A DNA stretch of 64,000 bases from Bacteroidales bacterium (GTDB taxonomy: Bacteria > Bacteroidota > Bacteroidia > Bacteroidales > JAGOPY01). This document shows positions 33,929-42,450 of the stretch, in pieces. The stretch is from assembly GCA_017991835.1 (NCBI GenBank), contig JAGOPY010000001.1, positions 273,892-337,891 of the forward strand, given 5' to 3'. Position 1 is the first letter of the stretch. Every line of letters starts with the position of its first letter. A program made the position numbers and the translations under genes. The notes below the pieces were generated by a model that did not search any database, was not told where the DNA came from, and worked only from the letters and a program-made list of their open reading frames with translations.

Positions 33929-34468
33929 ATGCTCGACACCCTCATAACCAGCAAAACCCGTCTCAAGCTCCTCCTGAAGTTCTTCCTGAACTCCGGTGCC
34001 AGGGCCCATTTGCGCAACCTGGAATCGGAATTCGGTGAGAGCACAAATGCTATCCGGCTGGAACTGAATAAGTTCGAAGAAGCCGGATTGCTGAAGTCGG
34101 AGATCAAAGGCAACAAAAAGGTTTTCCGCGCCAACACCGGACATCCGCTGTTTTCCGATATCCACAACATCCTGCTTAAAACCATCGGGTTCGATCAGAT
34201 CATCGACCGGGTGGTGACAAAGCTCGGGAATGTGGAAAAGGCTTATGTGACCGGTGATTTTGCCCGCGGTATCGACGCCCCGATCATCGACCTGGTGCTG
34301 GTAGGCGACGACATCAACCAGGAGTACCTGGTGAGGCTGGCAAACAAAACCGAAGAGCTGATCAAACGGAAGATACGGTATATAATCTTCCGGCCGGAGG
34401 AGTTTGAAGACTACCGAAGGAAGATCTCGGCGAAGGATCTGTTGCTGATCTGGAGGAGTGAGGGGTAG
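33929..34468 (+). CDS. Winged-helix regulator with nucleotidyltransferase-like domain
   Basis: A 179-residue protein. Residues 1-75 form an ArsR-like winged helix (LRNLESEFGESTNAIRLELN). The C-terminal half (YVTGDFARGIDAPIIDLVLVGD) resembles a degenerate MNT-type nucleotidyltransferase domain. Such proteins are frequent near capsule operons in Bacteroidota and may regulate them. The TAG stop is the first base triplet of a GGCAGTA array, so the C-terminus may have been reset by repeat insertion. Confidence 0.7.
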   Translation: MLDTLITSKTRLKLLLKFFLNSGARAHLRNLESEFGESTNAIRLELNKFEEAGLLKSEIKGNKKVFRANTGHPLFSDIHNILLKTIGFDQIIDRVVTKLGNVEKAYVTGDFARGIDAPIIDLVLVGDDINQEYLVRLANKTEELIKRKIRYIIFRPEEFEDYRRKISAKDLLLIWRSEG

Positions 34469-34568
34469 GCAGTAGGCAGTTGGCAGTAGGCAGTAGGAAA
34501 TTTGAAATTTGAAATTTGGAACACTGGAACAATTCAACAGTTTAACAAATTAGCAGTTTAGCAGTTCA
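34464..34568. repeat. Composite array: GGCAGTA, GAAATTT, GGAACACT and TTTAACA blocks
   Basis: Four repeat types follow one another: about four GGCAGTA/GGCAGTT units, three GAAATTT units, two GGAACA-type units and degenerate CAGTTTA/AACAAATT units. They fill the whole gap before the MBOAT gene. The order GGCAGT block then GGAAC block parallels the composites inside leuS and capG. Confidence 0.75.
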
Positions 34569-35999
34569 ATGCTATTCAACTCCATACATTTCGTTTATTT
34601 CTTCGTTGCTGTGACAACCCTATATTTTGTCCTGCCACACCGATTCAGATGGTTTCTGCTGCTGACTGCTAGCTGCTATTTCTATATGTTTTTTATTCCA
34701 GTTTATATTCTTATCCTGGGATTTACTATTGTCATAGATTACATTGCAGGCATCTGGCTTGAAAAAACACATGGACGAAAGAAAAAAATATTCTTAATCG
34801 CCAGCCTTATCGCCAATATCGGCGTCCTGGCTTTCTTCAAATATTTTAACTTCCTTAACGATAATCTGTCGGCCTTTCTCAATGCCCTCGGCTATGTCAA
34901 TTCAGTCCCCGACCTCAGCATTATCCTGCCCATCGGCCTGTCGTTCCACACCTTTCAGGCCATGAGCTATACGATTGAAGTTTACCGGGGGCATCAGAAA
35001 GCTGAGCGGAACTTCGGCATTTATGCTTTATATGTGATGTTTTATCCACAGCTGGTCGCCGGACCCATTGAGAGGCCACAGAATCTCATCCATCAGTTTT
35101 ATGAAAAGCACCGCTTTGAGATTGCGCGGGTAATAGAAGGATTAAAGCTGATGGTCTGGGGATTTTTCATGAAGCTGGTGGTAGCTGACCGTCTTGCGTT
35201 ATACGTAGATGCTGTATATAACAATCCCGACCAACATAATGGCCAAACACTAGCACTAGCAACTGTTTTCTTTGCTTTCCAGATATATTGTGATTTTGCG
35301 GGTTATTCCAGCATCGCTATTGGTGCTGCGAAGGTAATGGGATTTACGCTTATGACAAATTTCAACAGGCCGTATTTTTCACGGTCCATATCAGAATTCT
35401 GGAAACGTTGGCATATTTCATTATCAACCTGGTTCCGCGATTACCTCTATATTTCAATGGGTGGAAACAGGGTAAAAGTCCCCAGGGTTTATTTCAACTT
35501 ATTTTTTGTTTTTCTGGTCAGCGGACTATGGCATGGCGCAAACTGGACCTTTGTTATATGGGGAGCGCTGAATGGATTTTACCTGATTTTTGCTATTATT
35601 ACTGAAAAACTCCGGAGTAAGGTCACCCATTTCATTTATCTTGACCGTTTTCCGGTTTTGAATAATTTCGTTCAAATCATCATCACTTTTATTCTTGCAT
35701 GTTTTGCCTGGATATTTTTCAGGGCTAACGATACTCGCGAAGCATTTAAAATCATTCACAACATCATCGAATTCAATGGCCCGTTTTACATTGGCGAGTG
35801 GCAGCATATACTGTATGGAATTATTGCAATCTTAGTACTTATGGTCATTGAGTTCTATAAGGAATTTTACAAACCGGATACGGTTCCTTTCCGCTTTAAA
35901 AGCTGGCACAAAGAGCAGCTGGCTTATGCATTATTAATCGTTTTGATACTTACTATTGGTGTTTTTGACGGTGGGCAATTTATCTATTTTCAATTTTGA
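34569..35999 (+). CDS. MBOAT-family O-acyltransferase (AlgI-like)
   Basis: A 476-residue polytopic membrane protein. The AlgI-type core FWKRWHISLSTWFRDYLYI and the active-site His motif SGLWHGANWTFVIWG (near residue 320) are clear. It should move acetyl groups across the inner membrane for O-acetylation of the polysaccharide. The next gene, an SGNH protein, overlaps its stop codon and is the expected partner. Confidence 0.9.
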   Translation: MLFNSIHFVYFFVAVTTLYFVLPHRFRWFLLLTASCYFYMFFIPVYILILGFTIVIDYIAGIWLEKTHGRKKKIFLIASLIANIGVLAFFKYFNFLNDNLSAFLNALGYVNSVPDLSIILPIGLSFHTFQAMSYTIEVYRGHQKAERNFGIYALYVMFYPQLVAGPIERPQNLIHQFYEKHRFEIARVIEGLKLMVWGFFMKLVVADRLALYVDAVYNNPDQHNGQTLALATVFFAFQIYCDFAGYSSIAIGAAKVMGFTLMTNFNRPYFSRSISEFWKRWHISLSTWFRDYLYISMGGNRVKVPRVYFNLFFVFLVSGLWHGANWTFVIWGALNGFYLIFAIITEKLRSKVTHFIYLDRFPVLNNFVQIIITFILACFAWIFFRANDTREAFKIIHNIIEFNGPFYIGEWQHILYGIIAILVLMVIEFYKEFYKPDTVPFRFKSWHKEQLAYALLIVLILTIGVFDGGQFIYFQF

Positions 36000-36946
36000 T
36001 GTTCAAGTTTAATTCCTGGACTTTTAAAACACTGGTATTCCTGTTATTGTTATTTGGTCTTGACAGGATTACCGGTTTTTGCCTCGCCCGGCTTTACCAT
36101 ACAAGCAATTACTATGATTATGCAAAGTTGAGGTATACACTCGATTCGACCGACCAGGATATTTTAATATTCGGCAGTTCGCGGGCTGTCAACCAGTTCG
36201 ATTCCAGAATTATCAGCAAAAAGACGGGAATGAGCACATACAATTGCGGTTTCGGTGGGCAGGGGCTGCAATTCTCTTATATTCAGATGGCCGAGACCTT
36301 TAAAAGATATACCCCAAAGATTATAATCCTGGATATTTCTCCCAATATATTGCTCGATCCTAAATCCAATGATAAATTAAAAATCCTCCTGCCCTATTTT
36401 AAGAAAGACACCTTGATTTATAACGCGCTTACAGGAAATGATTATAAAGAAAAACTCAAGTTTATTTCAGCTATTTTCCCTTATAATTCAACCATTTTAT
36501 ACATGCTCCGAAAATTTCATGAGGACTTCAATGATTCTCTGAAAGGATTTATCCCGATACACCGGATGCTCGATACCGCAAATCTCAGTGTCCAAATTGA
36601 TAAGCAGTTTCCTGGTTCTGTTATAACTGAAGCAAATTTCACCCATCTGGATCAAATTATAAATCTCTGCAAATCGAATGATGTTCAATTGGTTGTGGTC
36701 ATTTGTCCCATATACAGGTTAAACGAAAATTTGAAAAAGCATACAGGACATATTAAAGATCATATCAATCAAAACTTCAAGGAAATTCAATTAATGGATT
36801 ACTCTCAGCACCCGATGTTTCTTCACGAGGAAAAATTATTCAGTGATAATCTCCACCTTAACTATGAAGGGGCAAAGATGTTTTCTGAGGTGTTTTCGGA
36901 AGAACTAGACTACTTCAATCATAATCTCACACAAAATACACAATGA
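35999..36946 (+). CDS. SGNH-hydrolase-like O-acetylation partner
   Basis: A 315-residue protein with an N-terminal membrane anchor (TLVFLLLLFGLDRITGF). The SGNH block I Ser is in ILIFGSSRAVNQFD near residue 58, and the catalytic Asp-x-x-His is in SDNLHLNYEGAKMF near residue 290. It resembles the DltD/AlgJ-like partners of MBOAT transferases and probably transfers acyl groups to the glycan in the periplasm. I chose the ATG at 35999 (TGATG overlap with the MBOAT stop). The next gene starts within its stop codon. Confidence 0.72.
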   Translation: MFKFNSWTFKTLVFLLLLFGLDRITGFCLARLYHTSNYYDYAKLRYTLDSTDQDILIFGSSRAVNQFDSRIISKKTGMSTYNCGFGGQGLQFSYIQMAETFKRYTPKIIILDISPNILLDPKSNDKLKILLPYFKKDTLIYNALTGNDYKEKLKFISAIFPYNSTILYMLRKFHEDFNDSLKGFIPIHRMLDTANLSVQIDKQFPGSVITEANFTHLDQIINLCKSNDVQLVVVICPIYRLNENLKKHTGHIKDHINQNFKEIQLMDYSQHPMFLHEEKLFSDNLHLNYEGAKMFSEVFSEELDYFNHNLTQNTQ

Positions 36947-37638
36947 AAGCAGTAATCCTCGCCGGAGGCCTTGGTAGCCGGCTAAAACCGTTCACCCAGA
37001 TCATACCGAAGCCGCTGCTGCCCATCGGTGAAAAGTCGGTGCTGGAAATCCAGATCGAACACCTGAAAAAACATGGTTTTAATGATATATTCCTTGCAAC
37101 GAATTACAAATCAGAATATATCGAAAACTTCTTTGGCGATGGTTCCAAGTTTGGAGTAACCCTTAAAATAAGTAAGGAAGAAAAACCGCTGGGCACAGCT
37201 GGGCCAATTACTTTATTGAAAGAAGAACTAACCGAGCCATTCCTAATGATGAACGGAGATATTCTTACCTTACTGGATTACAAAAAATTCTATGATTTTG
37301 CCGTGAAAACCGGGGCAGATCTTACTATTTCGGTTAAGGAATACATTACGCCATTTCAGTTTGGAAACATTGAGTTTGAAGGGAACTACGTAACCAATAT
37401 CAAGGAAAAACCACAGATCAGGATGAATGTGCTGGCTGGAATTTATATTTTCAGACCTGAGATATTCCGTCTGATCCCTGATGATACTTTTTTTGGTATG
37501 GATCTGTTAATTGATAAGATGTTGAATGAAAAAATCCCGGTAGCCAAATATCAGATCTATGAATACTGGCTGGATATCGGGCAGGTAGATGATTACGAAA
37601 AGGCACAGGAAATTTATAAGACACATTTTTCTAAATAA
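36943..37638 (+). CDS. Sugar-1-phosphate nucleotidyltransferase
   Basis: A 231-residue NTP_transferase enzyme. The signature VILAGGLGSRLKPFTQIIPKPLLPIG is present, followed by GTAGPI and MMNGDIL. It couples a sugar-1-phosphate to a nucleotide. Next to LegB/LegC-like genes it may be a PtmE-like GDP-glucosamine pyrophosphorylase, but the substrate cannot be read from sequence. ATGA overlap with the preceding SGNH gene. Confidence 0.82.
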   Translation: MKAVILAGGLGSRLKPFTQIIPKPLLPIGEKSVLEIQIEHLKKHGFNDIFLATNYKSEYIENFFGDGSKFGVTLKISKEEKPLGTAGPITLLKEELTEPFLMMNGDILTLLDYKKFYDFAVKTGADLTISVKEYITPFQFGNIEFEGNYVTNIKEKPQIRMNVLAGIYIFRPEIFRLIPDDTFFGMDLLIDKMLNEKIPVAKYQIYEYWLDIGQVDDYEKAQEIYKTHFSK

Positions 37639-37647
37639 TTCAATGAA

Positions 37648-38640
37648 ATGGAACTGACTAACAAGACCATCCTGGTCACAGGCGCCGATGGTTTTATCGG
37701 CTCGCATCTGGTTGAAGCGTTGCTGGAAAAAGGGTGCAAAGTCAGGGCACTTTCTTTCTATAATTCCTTTAATTATTGGGGATGGCTTGAAGATATACCG
37801 GCTTATCCAAACCTGGAAGTCGTGACTGGCGACATTCGTGACCCTCATTTCATTAAAAAAACAGCCGGAGGAACCGACATTATATTTAACCTGGCAGCCC
37901 TTATCGCTATTCCTTATTCCTATGTTGCACCCGACAGCTATGTTGACACTAACATAAAGGGTACGCTGAATATATGCCAGGCTGCTCTGGAAAATGGCGG
38001 GATCCGGGTTATTCATACTTCAACTTCAGAGGTTTACGGCACAGCACAATATGTCCCTATTGATGAAAAGCACCCGAAGCAGCCACAATCACCCTATTCG
38101 GCAACAAAGATCGGAGCCGATGCCATGGCCATGAGCTTTTACCATGCTTTCGGACTCCCCGTGACCATTGCCAGGCCGTTCAACACCTATGGCCCCCGGC
38201 AATCAGCCCGAGCGATTATTCCAACCATTATCAGCCAAATCGTATCCGGGATGAAACAGATCAATCTGGGTGATTTAAGGCCAACACGCGACCTTAACTT
38301 TGTGAAAGATACCTGTTCTGGCTTTATAGCCCTGGCTCAATGTGATAAAGCTTTAGGAAAAGAAATTAATATCAGTTCCAATTACGAGATTTCGATGAAA
38401 GAAGTCTTTGGGCTGATCCGGGAGATCATGAATACGGGTGTGGAGTTTGTAGCGGATGAAGTAAGGATTCGGCCCGAAAATTCAGAGGTGTTCAGGTTAT
38501 GGGGTGATAACAGGCTGATAAAAGAACTCACCGGCTGGCAGCCGGAACATGATATCCGCAAAGGGCTGGAAATAACGTGTGCATGGTTTGCCCGTCCCGA
38601 AAACCTGGCGAAATACAAACCGGGGATCTATAATTTATAA
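37648..38640 (+). CDS. LegB-like NAD-dependent 4,6-dehydratase
   Basis: A 330-residue extended SDR. TGADGFIGSHLVEALLEKG binds NAD and YSATKIGAD holds the catalytic Tyr/Lys. SFYNSFNYWGWLEDI is a hallmark of the family with LegB (GDP/UDP-GlcNAc 4,6-dehydratase). It would make the 4-keto-6-deoxy sugar used by the LegC-like aminotransferase further downstream. That gene is now separated from it by a 472-bp GxxExxY cassette. Confidence 0.82.
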   Translation: MELTNKTILVTGADGFIGSHLVEALLEKGCKVRALSFYNSFNYWGWLEDIPAYPNLEVVTGDIRDPHFIKKTAGGTDIIFNLAALIAIPYSYVAPDSYVDTNIKGTLNICQAALENGGIRVIHTSTSEVYGTAQYVPIDEKHPKQPQSPYSATKIGADAMAMSFYHAFGLPVTIARPFNTYGPRQSARAIIPTIISQIVSGMKQINLGDLRPTRDLNFVKDTCSGFIALAQCDKALGKEINISSNYEISMKEVFGLIREIMNTGVEFVADEVRIRPENSEVFRLWGDNRLIKELTGWQPEHDIRKGLEITCAWFARPENLAKYKPGIYNL

Positions 38641-38680
38641 TTCGTGAAAATTTGTGTCATCATTTGCGTGAATTTGTGGA
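38641..38680. repeat. Solo AATTTGTG-family repeat
   Basis: Units GTGAAAATTTGTG, CATTTGCGTG and AATTTGTGG follow the legB-like stop codon. They are in the same orientation as the right inverted repeat of the adjacent GxxExxY cassette. Confidence 0.7.
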
Positions 38681-38692
38681 AGAATTGAAATT

Positions 38693-39164
38693 AAATTGTC
38701 CGCAAATTTTCACAAATTAAGGCACAAATTAACACAAAAGCTGATGGAAGAATTTCCTTTTAAAGACGAGTGTTACCGGATCATTGGCTGCTGCATGGAA
38801 GTTCATAAAGCTTTAGGCCCGGGTTTTCTTGAAGCAGTATATCAGGAAGCACTCTCTCTGGAATTGAAAGATGCGAATATCCCTTTTAATAAAGAAAAGG
38901 TGTTAGAGGTTTGGTATAAAGGGATATTACTTGAGAAGAAGTATGTGGCCGATTTTTTGTGTTTTGATGAAGTAATCGTTGAATTGAAAGCGGTGGAATC
39001 ATTAAATACGGATCATATAGCCCAGGTACTGAACTATCTTAAAGCAACAGAGAAAAAAATTGGTCTGCTTATAAACTTTGGCGCCCGTAGTCTGCAATAC
39101 AAACGCATCATCTTATAATTTGTGTTCATTTGTGACCTAATTTGAGAAAATTTGTGGATAAATT
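38693..39164. mobile_element. Candidate cassette: GxxExxY gene with 43-bp inverted repeats
   Basis: The left end (38693-38735) and the right end (39122-39164) are inverted repeats that match at 36 of 43 positions; both are built from CACAAATT/AATTTGTG units. The 472-bp unit contains a single ORF and no transposase. It sits between the LegB-like and LegC-like genes, which normally belong together, so it looks like an insertion. Confidence 0.6.
38744..39118 (+). CDS. GxxExxY protein (PDDEXK_3 nuclease-like)
   Basis: A 124-residue protein of family TIGR04256/PF13366. The name-giving motif is GFLEAVY near residue 28. YVADFLCFDEVIVELKAVES carries the D...ExK pattern of the PD-(D/E)xK nuclease fold. 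Biochemical function is not established. I chose the ATG at 38744 (MEEFPFKDECYR); the open frame extends to 38696, but those codons are the inverted repeat itself. The gene fills almost all of the cassette between the inverted repeats. Confidence 0.85.
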   Translation: MEEFPFKDECYRIIGCCMEVHKALGPGFLEAVYQEALSLELKDANIPFNKEKVLEVWYKGILLEKKYVADFLCFDEVIVELKAVESLNTDHIAQVLNYLKATEKKIGLLINFGARSLQYKRIIL

Positions 39165-40305
39165 AAAAGAAATCGTCAATTTCATCAGGCAAGCTTTTAA
39201 CGAACCCGAAGCGTTTATCCCTCTTCACGAGCCTCGCTTCATCGGCAATGAGAAAAAATACCTGAATGAATGTATTGACAGCACTTTTGTCAGCAGCGTC
39301 GGCAAGTTTGTTGATCTTTTCGAGGATATTACAGCAAAATACACAGGTTCAAAGCACGCTGTTGTATGCGTAAATGGAACCGAAGCTCTTCATATGGCAT
39401 TGATGCTGGCCGGTGTAAAACGCAATGAGGAGGTGATCACCCAGCCGCTTACTTTCATTGCAACAGCCAATGCGATCTCATATGCCGGTGCCTCTCCCGT
39501 TTTTATCGATGTGGACCGCGACACGTTGGGCCTCTCTCCAAGTGCGCTGGGTTCTTTCCTTGATGAATATGCAGATGTTGGAAATGACGGTTTTACATAT
39601 AATAAGAAAACAGGAAAAAGAATTGCCGCATGTCTTCCTGTGCATATCTTCGGCCATCCCTGCCGCATTGATGAAATCGTTGGCATATGTAACACTTATA
39701 ACATCCCGGTCATTGAAGACGCCGCCGAAAGTATAGGCTCGCTTTACAAAGGCCAACATACAGGTACTTTCGGGAAGCTCGGTATCCTTAGTTATAACGG
39801 TAATAAAACCATTACCACCGGCGGCGGCGGCATGATCCTGACAGATGATGAGGTGCTGGGTAAGATGGCTAAGCACCTGACTACCCAGGCCAAGGTCCCG
39901 CATCCATATGAATATGTTCACGATCATATCGGCTACAATTACCGCATGCCTAACCTGAATGCAGCGTTGGGTGTGGCACAGATGGAGTCGGTCGATTTTT
40001 TTATCAGGAAAAAAAGGGAGCTGGCAGAAGCGTATAAATCGTTCTTCGATTCCATCGGAGTTTCGTTCTTCACTGAACCGGAGAATGCTTTCTCAAATTA
40101 CTGGCTAAATGCAATAATCCTTGACAGCCGGGAGGAAAGAGACCGGTTCCTTGAGTATTCCAACCATAAAAACGTGATGACCCGGCCGGCGTGGAGGCTT
40201 ATGAATAAATTACCGATGTTTACAGACTGCCTTGTTTATTCAATTGATAATGCGTACTGGCTGGAAGACCGGATCGTGAACGTGCCAAGTAGTGTGATCT
40301 TTTGA
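39142..40305 (+). CDS. LegC-like DegT/DnrJ/EryC1 aminotransferase
   Basis: A 387-residue PLP enzyme. IPLHEPRFIGNEKKYLNECIDSTFVSSVGKF is characteristic of the LegC branch in split form, and the Schiff-base Lys lies in YNGNKTITTGGGG near residue 222. It should aminate C4 of the 4-keto sugar from the LegB-like enzyme. The first 10-15 residues come from the right end of the GxxExxY cassette, with a TTG start at 39142. The native start may have been lost, or may lie near the codons for FIPLHEP. Confidence 0.82.
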   Translation: MRKFVDKLKEIVNFIRQAFNEPEAFIPLHEPRFIGNEKKYLNECIDSTFVSSVGKFVDLFEDITAKYTGSKHAVVCVNGTEALHMALMLAGVKRNEEVITQPLTFIATANAISYAGASPVFIDVDRDTLGLSPSALGSFLDEYADVGNDGFTYNKKTGKRIAACLPVHIFGHPCRIDEIVGICNTYNIPVIEDAAESIGSLYKGQHTGTFGKLGILSYNGNKTITTGGGGMILTDDEVLGKMAKHLTTQAKVPHPYEYVHDHIGYNYRMPNLNAALGVAQMESVDFFIRKKRELAEAYKSFFDSIGVSFFTEPENAFSNYWLNAIILDSREERDRFLEYSNHKNVMTRPAWRLMNKLPMFTDCLVYSIDNAYWLEDRIVNVPSSVIF

Positions 40306-40321
40306 TTTTGTTTATTATACA

Positions 40322-40356
40322 CAATTTTTCACAAATTAAAACAAATTAACACAAAT
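40322..40356. repeat. Solo CACAAATT-family repeat
   Basis: CAATTTTTCACAAATT, AAAACAAATT and AACACAAAT reproduce the left inverted repeat of the GxxExxY cassette (38711-38735) in the same orientation, after the LegC-like gene. No ORF is attached. Confidence 0.75.
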
Positions 40357-40417
40357 CATTTGGCTCGCTATTTCAATTGATTTAATGGTAATCTAAAGAA
40401 AAAGTAAATCTGCTAAA

Positions 40418-41062
40418 ATGAAAGAAAAACTGATACTCATAGGAGGCGGTGGACATTGCAAGGCCTGCATCGATGTTATCGAGTTGGCAGGATATTATGA
40501 AGTTGTTGGAATTCTGGACATAAAAGAAAAAGTCGGCACTGAGATTTTCAAATATCCAATAATTGGAACGGATGAGGATATTGAAAGGTTTTCCAAAACA
40601 TGTCGGAATTTTCACATAACAATCGGGCAATTAGGATCACCCAGGAAGAGAAAAGAGATTTTTAATTTGTTGAAAAATTTACGGGTTTCATTACCTGTAA
40701 TGGTTTCGCCAATCGCCTACGTAAGCAAATATGCAAAAATTGGCGAGGGAACAATAATCATGCATCATGCTTTGGTAAATGCCGGCGCTGTAATAGGCTG
40801 TAACTGCATAATCAATTCCAAAGCATTGATTGAACATGATGCTATAGTTCACGATCATTGTCATGTGGCTACTGGAGTAATAATAAATGGAAATAGTAAA
40901 ATTGGTTACGATAGCTTTATTGGCTCAGGATCTATTTTAATACAAAATATTAAAACAAGTTCAAATATTTATCTCGGGGCAGGATCTTTAGTAATTAACG
41001 ATCTAAGCGAGCCAGGAACTTATGTTGGGGTACCTGTTAAAATCAAACCAATTTATCATTAA
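40418..41062 (+). CDS. NeuD/PglD-like sugar acetyltransferase
   Basis: A 214-residue enzyme. An N-terminal Rossmann-like region binds the nucleotide sugar (LILIGGGGHCKACIDVI). A left-handed beta-helix of hexapeptide repeats follows (KIGEGTIIMHHALVNAGAVIG) with the catalytic His in IEHDAIVHDHCHVA. It probably N-acetylates the 4-amino group made by the LegC-like enzyme, giving an activated di-N-acetylbacillosamine-type sugar. Confidence 0.8.
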   Translation: MKEKLILIGGGGHCKACIDVIELAGYYEVVGILDIKEKVGTEIFKYPIIGTDEDIERFSKTCRNFHITIGQLGSPRKRKEIFNLLKNLRVSLPVMVSPIAYVSKYAKIGEGTIIMHHALVNAGAVIGCNCIINSKALIEHDAIVHDHCHVATGVIINGNSKIGYDSFIGSGSILIQNIKTSSNIYLGAGSLVINDLSEPGTYVGVPVKIKPIYH

Positions 41063-41088
41063 TTGTGGTACTATTATTCAATTAATAA

Positions 41089-42450
41089 TTGAAGATTCTA
41101 ATAGATCATATCTTCAAATATTTAAATAAAGGCCACGAAAGATCGTCAAAGGCCAAAAAAAATATTATTGCATCCTTTGGCATTAAAGGAGTTGCTGTTA
41201 TAATAGGATTTGTTAAAGTACCGATAATACTGGCGTATCTTGATGTAGAAAAATATGGCGTCTGGTTGACAATTGCATCTGTCGTGGACTGGGTACAGTA
41301 TTTTGACCTTGGCATAGGACATGGCTTAAGAAATAAACTAGCTGAAAATATTGCACTGAATAATTATGAAAAAGCCAAAAATCTGGTCAGTACATCATAC
41401 TTCTATTTAAGTTTAATTTTTGGTAGTATCGGATTAATATTGTCTCCTGTTATTTTTTTCCTAGATTGGCAATCCATACTAAATGTTACTTCCATTTCAA
41501 ACAATGAATTAACTTATACTGTCTTAGCGGTATTCATATTGTTTATAATACGATTTATTTTCAATTTAATTACTATAATATTAAAAGCTGATCAGCGTCC
41601 TGCTTTGTCTGATGTCTTTCTACCAATAAGCAGCCTGATAACCTTATTATTGGTAATAATTATTGGAAATTACTCCTCCGATTCACTGCTATTTGCCAGT
41701 GTAGCCATAACGGCGCCGCCAGTTTTGGTCCTTTTCATTGCCAATTTATTATTCTTTAACAAAAAGTACTCCTTTCTTCGTCCCTCAATTAATACCATCG
41801 ATAAAACCCTGTTTAAAGATGTATTCAACCTGGGTTTGAAATTCTTTCTAATCCAGTTGGCTGGGCTTGTCATGTTCAGCAGTTCAAATATTATTCTTAC
41901 TCAATTAGTAAATCCCGCAGAAGTGACGATTTTCAATCTTGCAAGGCAATATTTGGGAATTCCTCTAATGGGATTTCTAATCGTTCTCACTCCATTTTGG
42001 TCAGCATTTACTGATGCATTTGTGCGTAATGAAATGCACTGGATAAAAACAATTATGAAAAAATTGATGTTCGCCTCAGCAGTCACTGCCTCTTTTATCC
42101 TTCTCCTGTTGTTCATGTCACCTGTAGCCTATAAACTTTGGCTTGGAGAAAAGGTGAACATTCCATTTAATATCAGTATAATGATGGCACTTTACAATAT
42201 ATTACTGGTCTTCTTCTCACCTTTTTCCCATTTCATCAATGGGGTTAGTAAATTGAAGTTAAGCACTATAATTGTAGTAATAAAAACAATTGTTTTTTTC
42301 CCAGTAGCTTTATTATTTACTCATTATTGGGGATCTATCGGATTAATAATCTCACTTATTATTATTAATTCTATTCCTTCAGCTATTTTTGAATCCATCC
42401 AGTATATTAAAATTATTCGCACAAAAGCCAATGGCATCTGGGACAAATAG
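41089..42450 (+). CDS. Wzx-like polysaccharide flippase
   Basis: A 453-residue MATE/MurJ-superfamily membrane protein with about 12-14 hydrophobic segments. It is the likely flippase for the lipid-linked repeat unit. The apparent start is TTG at 41089; no nearby ATG precedes KILIDHIFKYL. The DNA is visibly richer in A and T than neighbouring genes, a common sign of the variable, transferred centre of such loci. Confidence 0.85.
   Translation: MKILIDHIFKYLNKGHERSSKAKKNIIASFGIKGVAVIIGFVKVPIILAYLDVEKYGVWLTIASVVDWVQYFDLGIGHGLRNKLAENIALNNYEKAKNLVSTSYFYLSLIFGSIGLILSPVIFFLDWQSILNVTSISNNELTYTVLAVFILFIIRFIFNLITIILKADQRPALSDVFLPISSLITLLLVIIIGNYSSDSLLFASVAITAPPVLVLFIANLLFFNKKYSFLRPSINTIDKTLFKDVFNLGLKFFLIQLAGLVMFSSSNIILTQLVNPAEVTIFNLARQYLGIPLMGFLIVLTPFWSAFTDAFVRNEMHWIKTIMKKLMFASAVTASFILLLLFMSPVAYKLWLGEKVNIPFNISIMMALYNILLVFFSPFSHFINGVSKLKLSTIIVVIKTIVFFPVALLFTHYWGSIGLIISLIIINSIPSAIFESIQYIKIIRTKANGIWDK

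Noticed and set aside
38696..38743. N-terminal extension of the GxxExxY protein
   Set aside because: The 16 codons are the inverted repeat itself (SANFHKLRHKLTQ); the domain begins after the ATG at 38744.
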